Positions 8,906 to 16,715 of a stretch of DNA of 64,000 nt are shown piece after piece (within the stretch, counting starts at the first letter, position 1; each line of letters starts with the position of its first letter). The stretch lies in assembly GCA_040902745.1 (NCBI GenBank), contig JBBDWR010000028.1, positions 62,001-126,000 of the forward strand. The letters run 5' to 3'. This DNA is from JBBDWR01 sp040902745 (GTDB taxonomy: Bacteria; Actinomycetota; UBA4738; HRBIN12). The notes under the pieces were generated by a model. That model ran no database searches and was not told the origin of the DNA. It saw nothing but the letters and a program-made list of their open reading frames with translations. The position numbers and the translations under genes were made by a program.

Positions 8906-9097
8906 TCAGCGGGCGTGTTCGAGGGAGCGGCAGTCGGCGCAGGCACGCCGGCCGTCCTCGAGGGTGTGTGCGCAATCGGCGCGATCCGCGGCGAGGAATG
9001 CGGTGGTGAGCCATCCTTCCGCCTCGTCCAGGTGCCCGAGGGCCACGGAATCCGCGAAAGCGGAGGCCAGGCGGTCGAGTTTGGAGTCCCTGCGCAT
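8906..9097 (-). CDS. Small hypothetical protein with Cys/His cluster
   Basis: A 63-aa frame starting at ATG 9097 (a longer frame reaches 9178, but its first 27 residues look like translated promoter). The sequence is helix-forming (LDRLASAFADSVALGHLDEAEGWL), and the C-terminus holds CAHTLEDGRRACADCRSL, whose Cys, His and paired Cys residues could bind zinc. No family was recognised. It lies between the BY-kinase gene and the divergently read small secreted protein. Coding is supported by codon periodicity and the sensible amphipathic composition only; no clear ribosome binding site precedes the ATG. Confidence 0.5.
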   Translation of the reverse strand: MRRDSKLDRLASAFADSVALGHLDEAEGWLTTAFLAADRADCAHTLEDGRRACADCRSLEHAR

Positions 9098-9202
9098 GTG
9101 GTAGGTATCGACCAGCCGGGACCGACACCTTGACCCGTGCCTGGGAGTTATGGACTTTCGGACTATATCGCCCGGCATAGGGGACGACGAACGTCGGTTC
9201 TA

Positions 9203-9252
9203 TTGCCCCTAGGCAGGGTAGACCGCTAGTATTCACGCACTACGAGTAGTGC
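9203..9252 (+). promoter_or_regulatory. Promoter with palindrome at the predicted transcription start
   Basis: TTGCCC (9203-9208), an 18-base spacer and TAGTAT (9227-9232) form a plausible vegetative promoter for the small secreted protein gene. The inverted repeat GCACTAC-GA-GTAGTGC (9237-9252) begins five bases after the -10 box and covers the expected start site, a usual place for a repressor operator or a 5' stabilising hairpin. Confidence 0.45.
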
Positions 9253-9296
9253 CCGACCGGGGGGTATCCCTCGAGGGCATGGGAAAGGCAGAGCAT

Positions 9297-9578
9297 ATGA
9301 AGCGGGCAGTTGCAGTCATCGGTGCGATCGCCGCTACGGCGATTGTGTTCCTGATGGTGACGGCGGGAACCGCGATGGCCGCCTGCGATCAGTACCCCCC
9401 CACGAAGCCCTGCGTCGACGCGAACACGGACACCAACAACGTGGTCAAGTCGGCGGGTGACACTGCCTTCACCGGCAGCAATGTCTCCGTGTGGATGGTG
9501 CTCTTGGCGGTGCTGGTGGTCGCCGGTCTCTCGGCGCTCTTCATCGCGCGTCGTCGCTCAGCGGCGGAACACTCCTAA
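9297..9578 (+). CDS. Small exported protein with sortase-like C-terminal signal
   Basis: 93 aa from ATG 9297 (preceded by GGGAAAGGCAGA). Residues 1-29 are a Sec signal peptide ending AMA/AC. The mature part is only about 30 residues and has two Cys. Then come TAFTG at 56-60, a hydrophobic helix (64-83) and an RRR tail. This order is that of a cell-wall sorting signal, and TAFTG differs by one residue from the LAxTG motif used by actinobacterial class E sortases. It could be a short surface anchor or simply a bitopic membrane peptide. No sortase gene is present in the window. Its position between BY-kinase and DUF4012 genes suggests a cell-envelope role. ATG 9279 and the frame start at 9249 are alternatives. 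Confidence 0.65.
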   Translation: MKRAVAVIGAIAATAIVFLMVTAGTAMAACDQYPPTKPCVDANTDTNNVVKSAGDTAFTGSNVSVWMVLLAVLVVAGLSALFIARRRSAAEHS

Positions 9579-9623
9579 ACGAAGCGGAAACCGCACCAAC
9601 CGACGAGCACGAAGTCTGACTCC

Positions 9624-9650
9624 GAAGCCGGGTCCTGGCGACCCGGCTTC
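9624..9650. terminator. Bidirectional hairpin terminator
   Basis: GAAGCCGGGT (9624-9633) and ACCCGGCTTC (9641-9650) form a perfect 10-bp stem with a 7-base loop, between the ends of two convergent genes (9578 and 9698). There is no U tract on either side, as is common for GC-rich actinobacterial terminators. Confidence 0.75.
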
Positions 9651-9697
9651 TGGCGTTCCCGACTCGTTTGACCGATGGCGTCCCTGCGGGCCCGGGA

Positions 9698-11638
9698 TCA
9701 ACGTGTGATGTTGCGCCACCATCGGCCCGGGACCGGAGGGGAGAACCGAACCTCTAGCTCGAGTCGCGCGCCCGGTTCGCCTTCCCAGATCGCCACGTCC
9801 CCCTGCAGATCGACGTCGTCGCTGCCGCCCGTCAACTCCATCCCTTCGGGAGCAGCGATCTGCACGCGCAGCTGCGTCGGTTTCACGGTGGTCTGACCCA
9901 GGAAGAGCAGCCGGTAGACGCCGCCCGAGGAGTTGCCTTGCCACCCTTCGGTGATCGTGGTGTCGACTGTGAGTGTCGCCTCCGTACCCGAGGGGATCGA
10001 GAACACCTCGTTCGCGAACGGGATACCGCCGAGATCGCCCACGGTCGGTTCCACGTCGGTGCCGTCACGCTGAGCGCCGTCGACCGTGCAGCTCGGTGCG
10101 CAGTACACATCGAGGAGCGCGAACGTCTCGCCGGGCCCGAACCGACGATCGAACGGCCCGATCACGTACGCCGGCAATCCGTGATCCGGAGCTTCGTTCG
10201 TGATACGCACGTCGGTGCGCGCACGGGCCGTGCGATCGGAGAGCAGGTCGACCGAATAGTCGATCTGCCGCTGCTGGTAGTAGTCCACCTTGTTCCCGGC
10301 GCCGTTGTTCATGATCACCGAGAGGAAGTCGCTGTCCTCGGGCACCAGGAAGTCGCCGGCCGCATGTACCGCCTGGAGCCCCTCCTGCATCTGCGGGGAC
10401 GTGCTGTAGGTGGTGAGGTGACCACCCCCGGCAGCGGTACCGATCGCCCGGATCCCGTCGATGCCCTCGCCGCCCGCGAGGAACCGAAGGAAGACCTCCT
10501 GTGCCGCCGCGCCGAGGACCTCTTTGCGTGTTGCCGGGTCCCGGAACCGCGAATACGCCTCGTTCGCGGTGAATGCGACCACGTTGTCCGCGGAGAGCTC
10601 GACGTCGAGATCGGGGATCTGCACGGGCCCGGTCACCTTCAGGAGCTCCTGCAAGGCGAACGGATCGACCTCGATCACGCCGTCCAGCTCGCGTCCCGTG
10701 GCCTTCTCGTACTGGTCGAGGATCGTCGGCGCGACGATCTGTGCGAAATCGGGCCGCAGGTTCACGTTCTGCCATGCCGCCGGGTTGCCGGGAAGCGTCT
10801 GGACGGGTGCGAAGTCCTCGAATCGGAATCGACCGTCCTCCACGGTCAAGATCGAGTACGCCCCGATGATGCCGCCGGTGCCGCGCAGCTCCGCAGGGCT
10901 CTCCGCTCCGACGAAGTAGGAGCGAGGTCCGTCGGCGCCGAGGAACTCGGGCAGGCCCTCCAGCAGCAGGCGTCCCGCGTGAACGGCTTCGTATGCGGAC
11001 CGGATGCCCTCCTCGGCTTGCTCCCGCGCCTCGCCCAGGGGGCCCAGGAGCAGCGTGGAGGGAGAGGCCTCGATCCGGTCCAATGCGGCTTTCGCGTGGC
11101 CCTCGGCTGTCACCGCGGTCTCGGCGAGAGGCCCGATCGGCTTCAGAGGGACGCGACCCGCGGAGGGGGACAACGAACCGAGGCCTTCGGGGAGTTGTGC
11201 GATCCCGTTGGTGAGGGCGGTCCCGGCCGCGGCGAGTTCGCCGCCCGCTTCGGCGATCCCCTGGACGGCGTCCGGTGTCCGGCCGAGCAGCGGGACGAAC
11301 CCGAGGACCCGGTAGGAGGGCCCGTGTGCAGCCGCAATCGCTTCGTCGAACTCTGCTGCCGCTTCGTCGAAGGATCGCTGTGCGACGCCGACGTCGCCTT
11401 CGACGAGCGCGTTCCGGGCTCGGTCGAGCGCGTCGCGTCCGTCGCTGAGCTGTTCTCGGATCCCGATCGTCTGGATCCCGGCGAAGACAGCGGCTACGAG
11501 AACGATCACGGCGAGGACGACGAACGTCCACACGATCGCGCGGCGGATCCGACGTCTGCGCTCGCTGGGGTCGGACCGACCCCCCGGGTGATCCCGGCGT
11601 GCGTGCCCGTTCGTCGACGCGGTCGGGGTCTGAGTCAT
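9698..11638 (-). CDS. DUF4012 family membrane-anchored protein
   Basis: 646 aa. A short cytosolic tail is followed by one membrane helix at about residues 34-56 and a large outer domain. A helical region (65-230) precedes the DUF4012 core with its typical SYFVGAESPAELRGTGGIIGAYSIL and VNLRPDFAQ segments. DUF4012 proteins are common in actinobacterial polysaccharide loci; their biochemical role is unknown. The gene ends opposite the small sortase-like protein with a shared terminator between them. The start at ATG 11638 follows GGAAGAG. The Cys pair in the C-terminal beta-rich part (VYCAPSCTV) may form a disulfide outside the cell. Confidence 0.85.
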   Translation of the reverse strand: MTQTPTASTNGHARRDHPGGRSDPSERRRRIRRAIVWTFVVLAVIVLVAAVFAGIQTIGIREQLSDGRDALDRARNALVEGDVGVAQRSFDEAAAEFDEAIAAAHGPSYRVLGFVPLLGRTPDAVQGIAEAGGELAAAGTALTNGIAQLPEGLGSLSPSAGRVPLKPIGPLAETAVTAEGHAKAALDRIEASPSTLLLGPLGEAREQAEEGIRSAYEAVHAGRLLLEGLPEFLGADGPRSYFVGAESPAELRGTGGIIGAYSILTVEDGRFRFEDFAPVQTLPGNPAAWQNVNLRPDFAQIVAPTILDQYEKATGRELDGVIEVDPFALQELLKVTGPVQIPDLDVELSADNVVAFTANEAYSRFRDPATRKEVLGAAAQEVFLRFLAGGEGIDGIRAIGTAAGGGHLTTYSTSPQMQEGLQAVHAAGDFLVPEDSDFLSVIMNNGAGNKVDYYQQRQIDYSVDLLSDRTARARTDVRITNEAPDHGLPAYVIGPFDRRFGPGETFALLDVYCAPSCTVDGAQRDGTDVEPTVGDLGGIPFANEVFSIPSGTEATLTVDTTITEGWQGNSSGGVYRLLFLGQTTVKPTQLRVQIAAPEGMELTGGSDDVDLQGDVAIWEGEPGARLELEVRFSPPVPGRWWRNITR

Positions 11639-11715
11639 CGTTGCTCTTCCGGCGCAGATGGGAGGCGCGCCGAGCGCGCCGAGCCTAGCATCCCCGCTGC
11701 TAGGCTTGCCCGTCC

Positions 11716-12537
11716 ATGAAGGCCGCCTACCAGGGAGAACCGGGTGCCTACAGCGAGCACGCCGTGCTGGCGGTGTTTCCGGATGCCGAGCCGATGCCCT
11801 GTGAGACGGTCCGGCTTGTCTTCTCCCGTGTGACCTCCGGCGAAGCCGACGTCGGCGTCGTGCCGGTCGAGAACTCGCAGGCCGGGTCCGTCAACGAGAC
11901 CTACGACTTGTTGCTGCAGACCTCTCTCGTCTCGATCCGGGGCGAGACGGTCGTGCGGATCGACCACGCGCTGTTGGCGCCGCCCGGAGCCCGCCTCGAG
12001 GGGATCGAGCGGGTGCTGTCGCACTGGCAGGCGCTCGCGCAGTGCGAGGAGTTCCTCGGTTCGCTCGGGGTCGAGATGGTGCCGGTCCACGACACGGCCG
12101 GCGCGGCCCGTCTCGTCGCCGAGGACGGTGACCCGACCGCCGCAGCCGTCGCCAGCGTGGGCGCGGGCGCCAAGTTCGGGCTCACCGTGCTCGCGGAGCA
12201 CATCCAGACCCACCCGGAGAACTTCACGAAGTTCGCCGTCGTCTCGACGGACGAACTGGACCTCGGCCCGCCGGACAAGACGTCGCTCGTGATGGCTGTT
12301 CACGACCGGCCCGGCTCGTTGCTCGCCTCGCTCGCCCCTTTCGCCGAACACGGCGTGAACCTCACCAAGCTCGAGTCCCGGCCCCGGCCCGGGGCTCCGT
12401 TCGAGTACGTCTTCTACGTCGACCTCGCTCGCTCGGCATCCGACGACGGGGTCCAAGCGGCACTCGATCAGGTCCGCGAGCACACATCGCTGTTGAAGGT
12501 GCTCGGTTCCTATCCGTCGCATCCCTCTCCGGTCTGA
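11716..12537 (+). CDS. pheA: Prephenate dehydratase
   Basis: 273 aa. The N-terminal prephenate dehydratase domain (about 1-180) converts prephenate to phenylpyruvate in phenylalanine synthesis; it shows AYQGEPGAYSE, VVPVENSQAGSV and the NFTKFAVVS catalytic/binding segment. A C-terminal ACT domain (about 190-265) with LESRPRPG binds phenylalanine for feedback control. Length and order match monofunctional PheA without a chorismate mutase domain. TAGGCT at 11701-11706 ends nine bases before ATG with no ribosome binding site, suggesting a leaderless mRNA. It stands alone between the divergent DUF4012 gene and the beta-propeller gene. Confidence 0.95.
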   Translation: MKAAYQGEPGAYSEHAVLAVFPDAEPMPCETVRLVFSRVTSGEADVGVVPVENSQAGSVNETYDLLLQTSLVSIRGETVVRIDHALLAPPGARLEGIERVLSHWQALAQCEEFLGSLGVEMVPVHDTAGAARLVAEDGDPTAAAVASVGAGAKFGLTVLAEHIQTHPENFTKFAVVSTDELDLGPPDKTSLVMAVHDRPGSLLASLAPFAEHGVNLTKLESRPRPGAPFEYVFYVDLARSASDDGVQAALDQVREHTSLLKVLGSYPSHPSPV

Positions 12538-12609
12538 GCGGGGTCGGCGGGTTTCCCGCGCGGGCGTCGACCGCGTGGGATCCCGGAGGCTGCGGCTACC
12601 ATCTGCGGG

Positions 12610-14214
12610 ATGCAGCGACCCCCGAAGTCGGTCCGGAGTCCTCGACGTCCGGGACCGCCCCTCCCGTTCGCGACGATCGTCGCCGTCCTCGCGGTGATCG
12701 TGCTCCTCGCGGTGGGTGCCCGCGCTCTGTTCGGCGGGGATGACGACCCGGGTCCGGGCCTGCGCCGAGCGCTCGGCGAGGGTTCGACGGAGCCTGCCGT
12801 ATCGCCGACCCCCGACGGCGATCGGGGCCAGGGATCGGACGACGAGAACGTGGATGCGGCCGGCGTGCGCACCGCGCCCCCGATCGGCACCGAGGTGACC
12901 GGGCTCACCACGTTCCGCGGGAACGCTACCCGCACCTACTACGGCGAGGGGCCGCTCCCGAGCCGTCCGAGGGTCCTGTGGCGCTACCCGCCGTCCGGGG
13001 GCCTGTGCTCGCAGTCGACCAACCTGGGGGAGACGACGACCTGGTGCGGCACTGGGTGGACGGGTCAGCCGAACGTGCTCGTCAACCGCAAGGGCGACAC
13101 GGAGGTGCGTATCGGCGCCTACGACTCCGCGTACCACTTCATCGACGGCAAGACCGGCGAGGCGGTCAAACCCGCCTTCCAGACCGGGGATCTCGCCAAG
13201 GGATCCGCCACCAGCGACCCGGACGGATACCCCCTGTACTACGCGGGATCGCGCGACGACGAGTTCCGGATCCTGTCGACCCAGAAGCGCAAGGTCGAGG
13301 AGTTGTGGTCGATCAACGCCGAGACGTCGGTTCCGGGAGGCGGACTGTGGAACGACGATTGGGACGCTGCGGCGCTCGTGATCGACGACTATCTGCTCGA
13401 AGGAGGGGAGAACTCCTACTTCTACGTGATCAAGTTGAATCGAGGCTATGCCCCGAACGGCGACGTCACCGTGGATCCTCGCGTGGTCACGGCCTTTCCC
13501 GGCTACGACGACGAGTTGCTGTCGTCGATCCCCGACGACGATGTGTCGATCGAGACGTCGCCTTCCTTCCACGACGGTGTCGTGTACTTCGCGAACTCGG
13601 GAGGGCTCGTGCAAGGGTGGGACATCTCCAAGATCCTCCGGGGCGAATCCGACACGGCGCGACGGGTGTTCCGCTTCTGGACCGGCGACGACACCGACGG
13701 ATCGATCGCGATCGACGACGAAGGCATGCTCTACGTGGCAAGCGAGCTGCAGCGGTTCAACGCAACGGCGGCGCGCAACGGACAGCTCATGAAACTCGAC
13801 CCGAGCAAGCGCAAGCCGCTGGTGTGGAGCGTCCCGGTGACCGAGCAGGGAAGCGATGGGCTCGGCGGGATCTGGGCGACGCCGGCGATCTACGGGGACA
13901 TGGTCTACGTCACGACCAACTACGGGGAGCTCCTCGGCGTCGACAAAGCGTCCGGCAAGGTGCGGTGGCGGATCAAGCTTCCAGCGCCGTTGTGGTCCTC
14001 GCCGGTCCCGATCGACGGCGTGCTCCTGCAAGGTGACTGCCTGGGGAGGTTGCACGCCTACGACATCGCGTCGAACCCGCGCCGCGAGCCTAAGGAGCTC
14101 TGGGACGTCAAGCTGTCCGGGTGCATCGAGTCCACCCCTGCGGTGTGGGACGGCATGATCTACGTCGGCACCCGCTCCGGCGGGATCTACGGCATCGGCG
14201 ACAAGCGGAGCTGA
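12610..14214 (+). CDS. Membrane-anchored PQQ-type beta-propeller protein
   Basis: 534 aa. Residues 20-40 form one membrane helix after a basic N-terminus, then an acidic linker, then repeated blades with Trp-rich sheets (LWRYPPSGG, LMKLDPSKRKPLVWSVP, GVDKASGKVRWRIKLPAPLWSSP, KELWDVKLSGCIESTPAVWDGMIYVGT). This is the PQQ-like/outer-membrane-assembly-BamB-like propeller fold. No cofactor or catalytic site could be assigned, so it may be a scaffold or ligand-binding protein at the outer face. TACCAT (12597-12602) ends seven bases before ATG. The thioredoxin-like gene follows after 39 bases. Confidence 0.75.
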   Translation: MQRPPKSVRSPRRPGPPLPFATIVAVLAVIVLLAVGARALFGGDDDPGPGLRRALGEGSTEPAVSPTPDGDRGQGSDDENVDAAGVRTAPPIGTEVTGLTTFRGNATRTYYGEGPLPSRPRVLWRYPPSGGLCSQSTNLGETTTWCGTGWTGQPNVLVNRKGDTEVRIGAYDSAYHFIDGKTGEAVKPAFQTGDLAKGSATSDPDGYPLYYAGSRDDEFRILSTQKRKVEELWSINAETSVPGGGLWNDDWDAAALVIDDYLLEGGENSYFYVIKLNRGYAPNGDVTVDPRVVTAFPGYDDELLSSIPDDDVSIETSPSFHDGVVYFANSGGLVQGWDISKILRGESDTARRVFRFWTGDDTDGSIAIDDEGMLYVASELQRFNATAARNGQLMKLDPSKRKPLVWSVPVTEQGSDGLGGIWATPAIYGDMVYVTTNYGELLGVDKASGKVRWRIKLPAPLWSSPVPIDGVLLQGDCLGRLHAYDIASNPRREPKELWDVKLSGCIESTPAVWDGMIYVGTRSGGIYGIGDKRS

Positions 14215-14253
14215 GGCGGCCCGCCGCAGGCCGACTGGGGGTAGGGTCGGTCC

Positions 14254-14712
14254 ATGGCGCATATCGCACTGGGCGAGGTGGCACCGTCGATCCCGGGCCG
14301 GGACTTCTCCGAAGGTCCCACGGGGATCTTCTTCTACAAGGTGACCTGCCCTGTGTGTGAGATGACGGCCCCGATCGCCTCCCGCCTGGCCGAAGCCGTT
14401 CCCGGCACCATGATCGGTATCGGACAGGACCCGCCGGAGGCGCTGGCTACGTTCGCCGACCAGGCCGGTCTCGTGTTGTCGGTGCCCCCGGTCCAGGACT
14501 CCCCGCCGTATCCGCTGTCGGACGCGTACGGGATCGAGTCCGTTCCCACGCTCGTCCTGGTGGATACCTCGGGCGTGGTCGACGAAGTGGTTCGCTCGTG
14601 GGATCGCGACGGCTACAACCGCGCCGCGGTACGTCTGGCGGAGCTCGCGGGCAGCGTGCCGGTCGTCCTCTCGACCCCCGATGACCGTCTTCCGGCGTTC
14701 CGGCCCGGCTGA
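14254..14712 (+). CDS. Thioredoxin-fold protein with CPVC motif
   Basis: 152 aa with no signal peptide. CPVC at residues 32-35 sits at the start of a helix after a beta strand (GIFFYKVTCPVCEM), and SVPTLVLVD places the cis-proline at residue 98. This is a TlpA/peroxiredoxin-like fold, a likely cytosolic disulfide reductase or redox sensor. The protein partner is unknown. TAGGGT (14242-14247) lies six bases before ATG. It faces the rhomboid gene across a clear terminator. Confidence 0.8.
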   Translation: MAHIALGEVAPSIPGRDFSEGPTGIFFYKVTCPVCEMTAPIASRLAEAVPGTMIGIGQDPPEALATFADQAGLVLSVPPVQDSPPYPLSDAYGIESVPTLVLVDTSGVVDEVVRSWDRDGYNRAAVRLAELAGSVPVVLSTPDDRLPAFRPG

Positions 14713-14724
14713 GGGTCTCGCAAC

Positions 14725-14745
14725 GCGCGCTCCGGGTGAGCGCGC
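14725..14745. terminator. Bidirectional hairpin terminator
   Basis: GCGCGCTC (14725-14732), loop CGGGT, GAGCGCGC (14738-14745): a perfect 8-bp stem in the 38-base gap between the convergent thioredoxin-fold and rhomboid genes. Confidence 0.75.
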
Positions 14746-14750
14746 CGCGA

Positions 14751-15668
14751 CTAGATGACGGAGAGCGCGAGTTCGCGCAACTGCTCGGACCGCACCATCG
14801 TCGCGATCACGCCGAGCGCGATCAGCACGGCGAACCCGAGGACGGTCACGAGGGTCCGCGTTTGGCGGGGTCGGCCCGGGTCGGCAACCCAGCCAGCGGC
14901 GATACCGGCGACGAGACCGCCGAGGTGCGCACGCCAGTCGATGCCCTGGATCACGAACCCGAGGACGACATTGATCAAGACGAAGAACAGGGCCTGCTGC
15001 AGCTGCGCATTCGACGAGAACGACGACCGTCTCCGGTAGGTGTAGGCGATGAACGCTCCGGCCAGACCGAAGATCGCTCCGGATGCCCCGACACCCACGA
15101 CGTTGATCGGACCGAATACATAGCTTGCGACGCTCGCGAGGAATCCCGTCACGAGGAAGATGGCTACCATGCGGGCGCTGCCGAAGGTACTTTCGACCTG
15201 CTGACCGAAGACCCACAACACGTAGGAATTGAACGCGATGTGGATCAGACCGGCGTGCAGGAACATCGGCGACAGCAGCCGCCAGTACTCGCCATCGATC
15301 GCGATCGCGGGCGGGTAGAGCGCCCCGATCTCGAACAGGCTCTGGCCGGAAGGGCCGGTGAGCAGGTTGCCACCGCCGACCACCATCTCGACGACGAACA
15401 CGCCGATGATCAGCGCCAGGAGCACCTTGGTGACGGAGACGCTCCAAGTGGCCGTGGCTCGCACGGCCTTGCCCGGTCCCTGTCGGAACTCCTCCCGCGC
15501 CGTCTGGACGCACTCCGGGCATTGGAAGCCGACCGGCGCCGGGATCATGCAGTTCGGGCAGATCGGGCGCCCGCATCGGGTGCAGTGCACGCCGGTGCGC
15601 TCGTCCGGGTGCCGGTAACACGGCTCCAACCCGGTGGGCAGGTCAGACGCGGGAGTGGTCGGATCCAT
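14751..15668 (-). CDS. Rhomboid intramembrane serine protease with N-terminal zinc-binding domain
   Basis: 305 aa from ATG 15668. Residues 17-53 hold a B-box/zinc-ribbon-like cluster (Cys17, His20, His28, Cys29, Cys32, Cys37, Cys40, Cys50, Cys53). The membrane part has Asn147 (HIAFNSY), the catalytic Ser196 in GASGA and His248 in DWRAHLGG, all typical of rhomboids that cut membrane proteins within the bilayer. About six to seven helices are visible. TACGAT on the minus strand (15681-15676) ends seven bases before this ATG, so 15668 is preferred over ATG 15677, which overlaps the hexamer, and TTG 15713. Confidence 0.92.
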   Translation of the reverse strand: MDPTTPASDLPTGLEPCYRHPDERTGVHCTRCGRPICPNCMIPAPVGFQCPECVQTAREEFRQGPGKAVRATATWSVSVTKVLLALIIGVFVVEMVVGGGNLLTGPSGQSLFEIGALYPPAIAIDGEYWRLLSPMFLHAGLIHIAFNSYVLWVFGQQVESTFGSARMVAIFLVTGFLASVASYVFGPINVVGVGASGAIFGLAGAFIAYTYRRRSSFSSNAQLQQALFFVLINVVLGFVIQGIDWRAHLGGLVAGIAAGWVADPGRPRQTRTLVTVLGFAVLIALGVIATMVRSEQLRELALSVI

Positions 15669-15713
15669 GCGCAACATCGTACGGGGAGGCGGCGGGAACG
15701 ACGTGAGATGCAA

Positions 15714-16715
15714 CTACGAGGGCCGCGTACCTGCCGGGAGCTTGGGGAGCTTCGCGAGTGCCTCCTCGACCTCGGCGGGGTCGAACAGGGGGCCCCATCG
15801 ATCGAGGATCTTGCCGTCGGCGCCGATCAGGTACAGCCAGGGTTCGGTGAGCTGACCGTCGCGGTAGAGCCAGTCGGCTGCGGCTTCGTTCAGAGTGGTC
15901 GCCTGGAAGTCGCGCCAGATCTCGACGTGGATGTACGCTGCCCGGTCTCCGAATTCCCGCTGCAGCGCGGCCAGCTCGTCGGTGACGGGTCCGCAGAACT
16001 CCGTTTCGCAGTAGACGGGTGTAGCGAAGAGCACGAGGGCCGGGATCCCTTGGTCGACCGCCCCGGCGATCGTCCATTCGTGCAGCGCTCGATCTGGCAC
16101 CTCGCCTTCGGTCGTGGCGCGCGAGTCGATCGCCGCATCCGGGACCCCTTTCTCGCCGACGACATGGTTCTCCGTCTTCAGGGCCTTCTCGCCGGGATAA
16201 GGGAGCGTGGCCCGGTCGTTGACGCCGAAGTCGGCGGAGGCCGTGACGGAACCGCCGTTGGCAAGGGCTCCACTGACCTCCACCCGCCAGAAGCCTGCGC
16301 GGTCGAACGTGACGTCGCCGGCTTCGTAGACGCCACGGGCCTCGGACGGCGGCACGATCTCGGGAGCCTCGCGATCGTCGATCTGCTCGCCCGGGGTGGG
16401 TACGAAGCGTGCGGTCGCCGTTCCCGACGGTTCCGGATCCACGGGGTCGGTCTCGGTGCCGAGATAGGAGAACGAGAACTCGACGTCGCCGTAGCTCAGG
16501 AACCGGTTGTCCGAGGTCAGCAAGCCGACGTCGAGTCGCTGGGGCTGCTCGGCGACGAGGTCGGCGCTCGCCACGATCGCCACCAGGTCGGACGTGGATG
16601 CCCCGGCCGATGGGTCGTGGGCAGGATCGTCGTCACCGGTGCAGGCCATAAGCAGCGCGCCGACGACCAACATGGCCGCGATCGTGCGGAAAGAGCGGGA
16701 GGCAAAACGGATCAC
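15714..16715 (-). CDS. Lipoprotein with C-terminal thioredoxin-like domain
   Basis: 333 aa. The signal sequence ends in a lipobox, LLMAC, with Cys25 as lipid anchor. Residues 40-190 look like an immunoglobulin-like beta region (FWRVEVSGALANGG); the C-terminal third is thioredoxin-like, with ALVLFATPVYCETEFCGPV. Cys236 and Cys241 are spaced CxxxxC rather than CxxC, closer to Sco1/SenC copper chaperones (CxxxC) than to thioredoxins. A periplasm-side redox or metal role is inferred. GTG 16715 overlaps the YibE/F stop (GTGA) and follows GGAGGATGGGGAC, so the two are co-translated. Confidence 0.78.
   Translation of the reverse strand: MIRFASRSFRTIAAMLVVGALLMACTGDDDPAHDPSAGASTSDLVAIVASADLVAEQPQRLDVGLLTSDNRFLSYGDVEFSFSYLGTETDPVDPEPSGTATARFVPTPGEQIDDREAPEIVPPSEARGVYEAGDVTFDRAGFWRVEVSGALANGGSVTASADFGVNDRATLPYPGEKALKTENHVVGEKGVPDAAIDSRATTEGEVPDRALHEWTIAGAVDQGIPALVLFATPVYCETEFCGPVTDELAALQREFGDRAAYIHVEIWRDFQATTLNEAAADWLYRDGQLTEPWLYLIGADGKILDRWGPLFDPAEVEEALAKLPKLPAGTRPS

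Noticed and set aside
11635..15621. Very long minus-strand open frame (1328 codons)
   Set aside because: It runs antisense to pheA, the beta-propeller and the thioredoxin-fold genes, has Arg/His/Asp-rich low-complexity translation and no domain; a GC-rich shadow frame.
15669..15713. Upstream TTG or ATG starts of the rhomboid gene
   Set aside because: TTG 15713 directly follows the previous stop with no signal, and ATG 15677 overlaps the TACGAT -10 box that fits ATG 15668.
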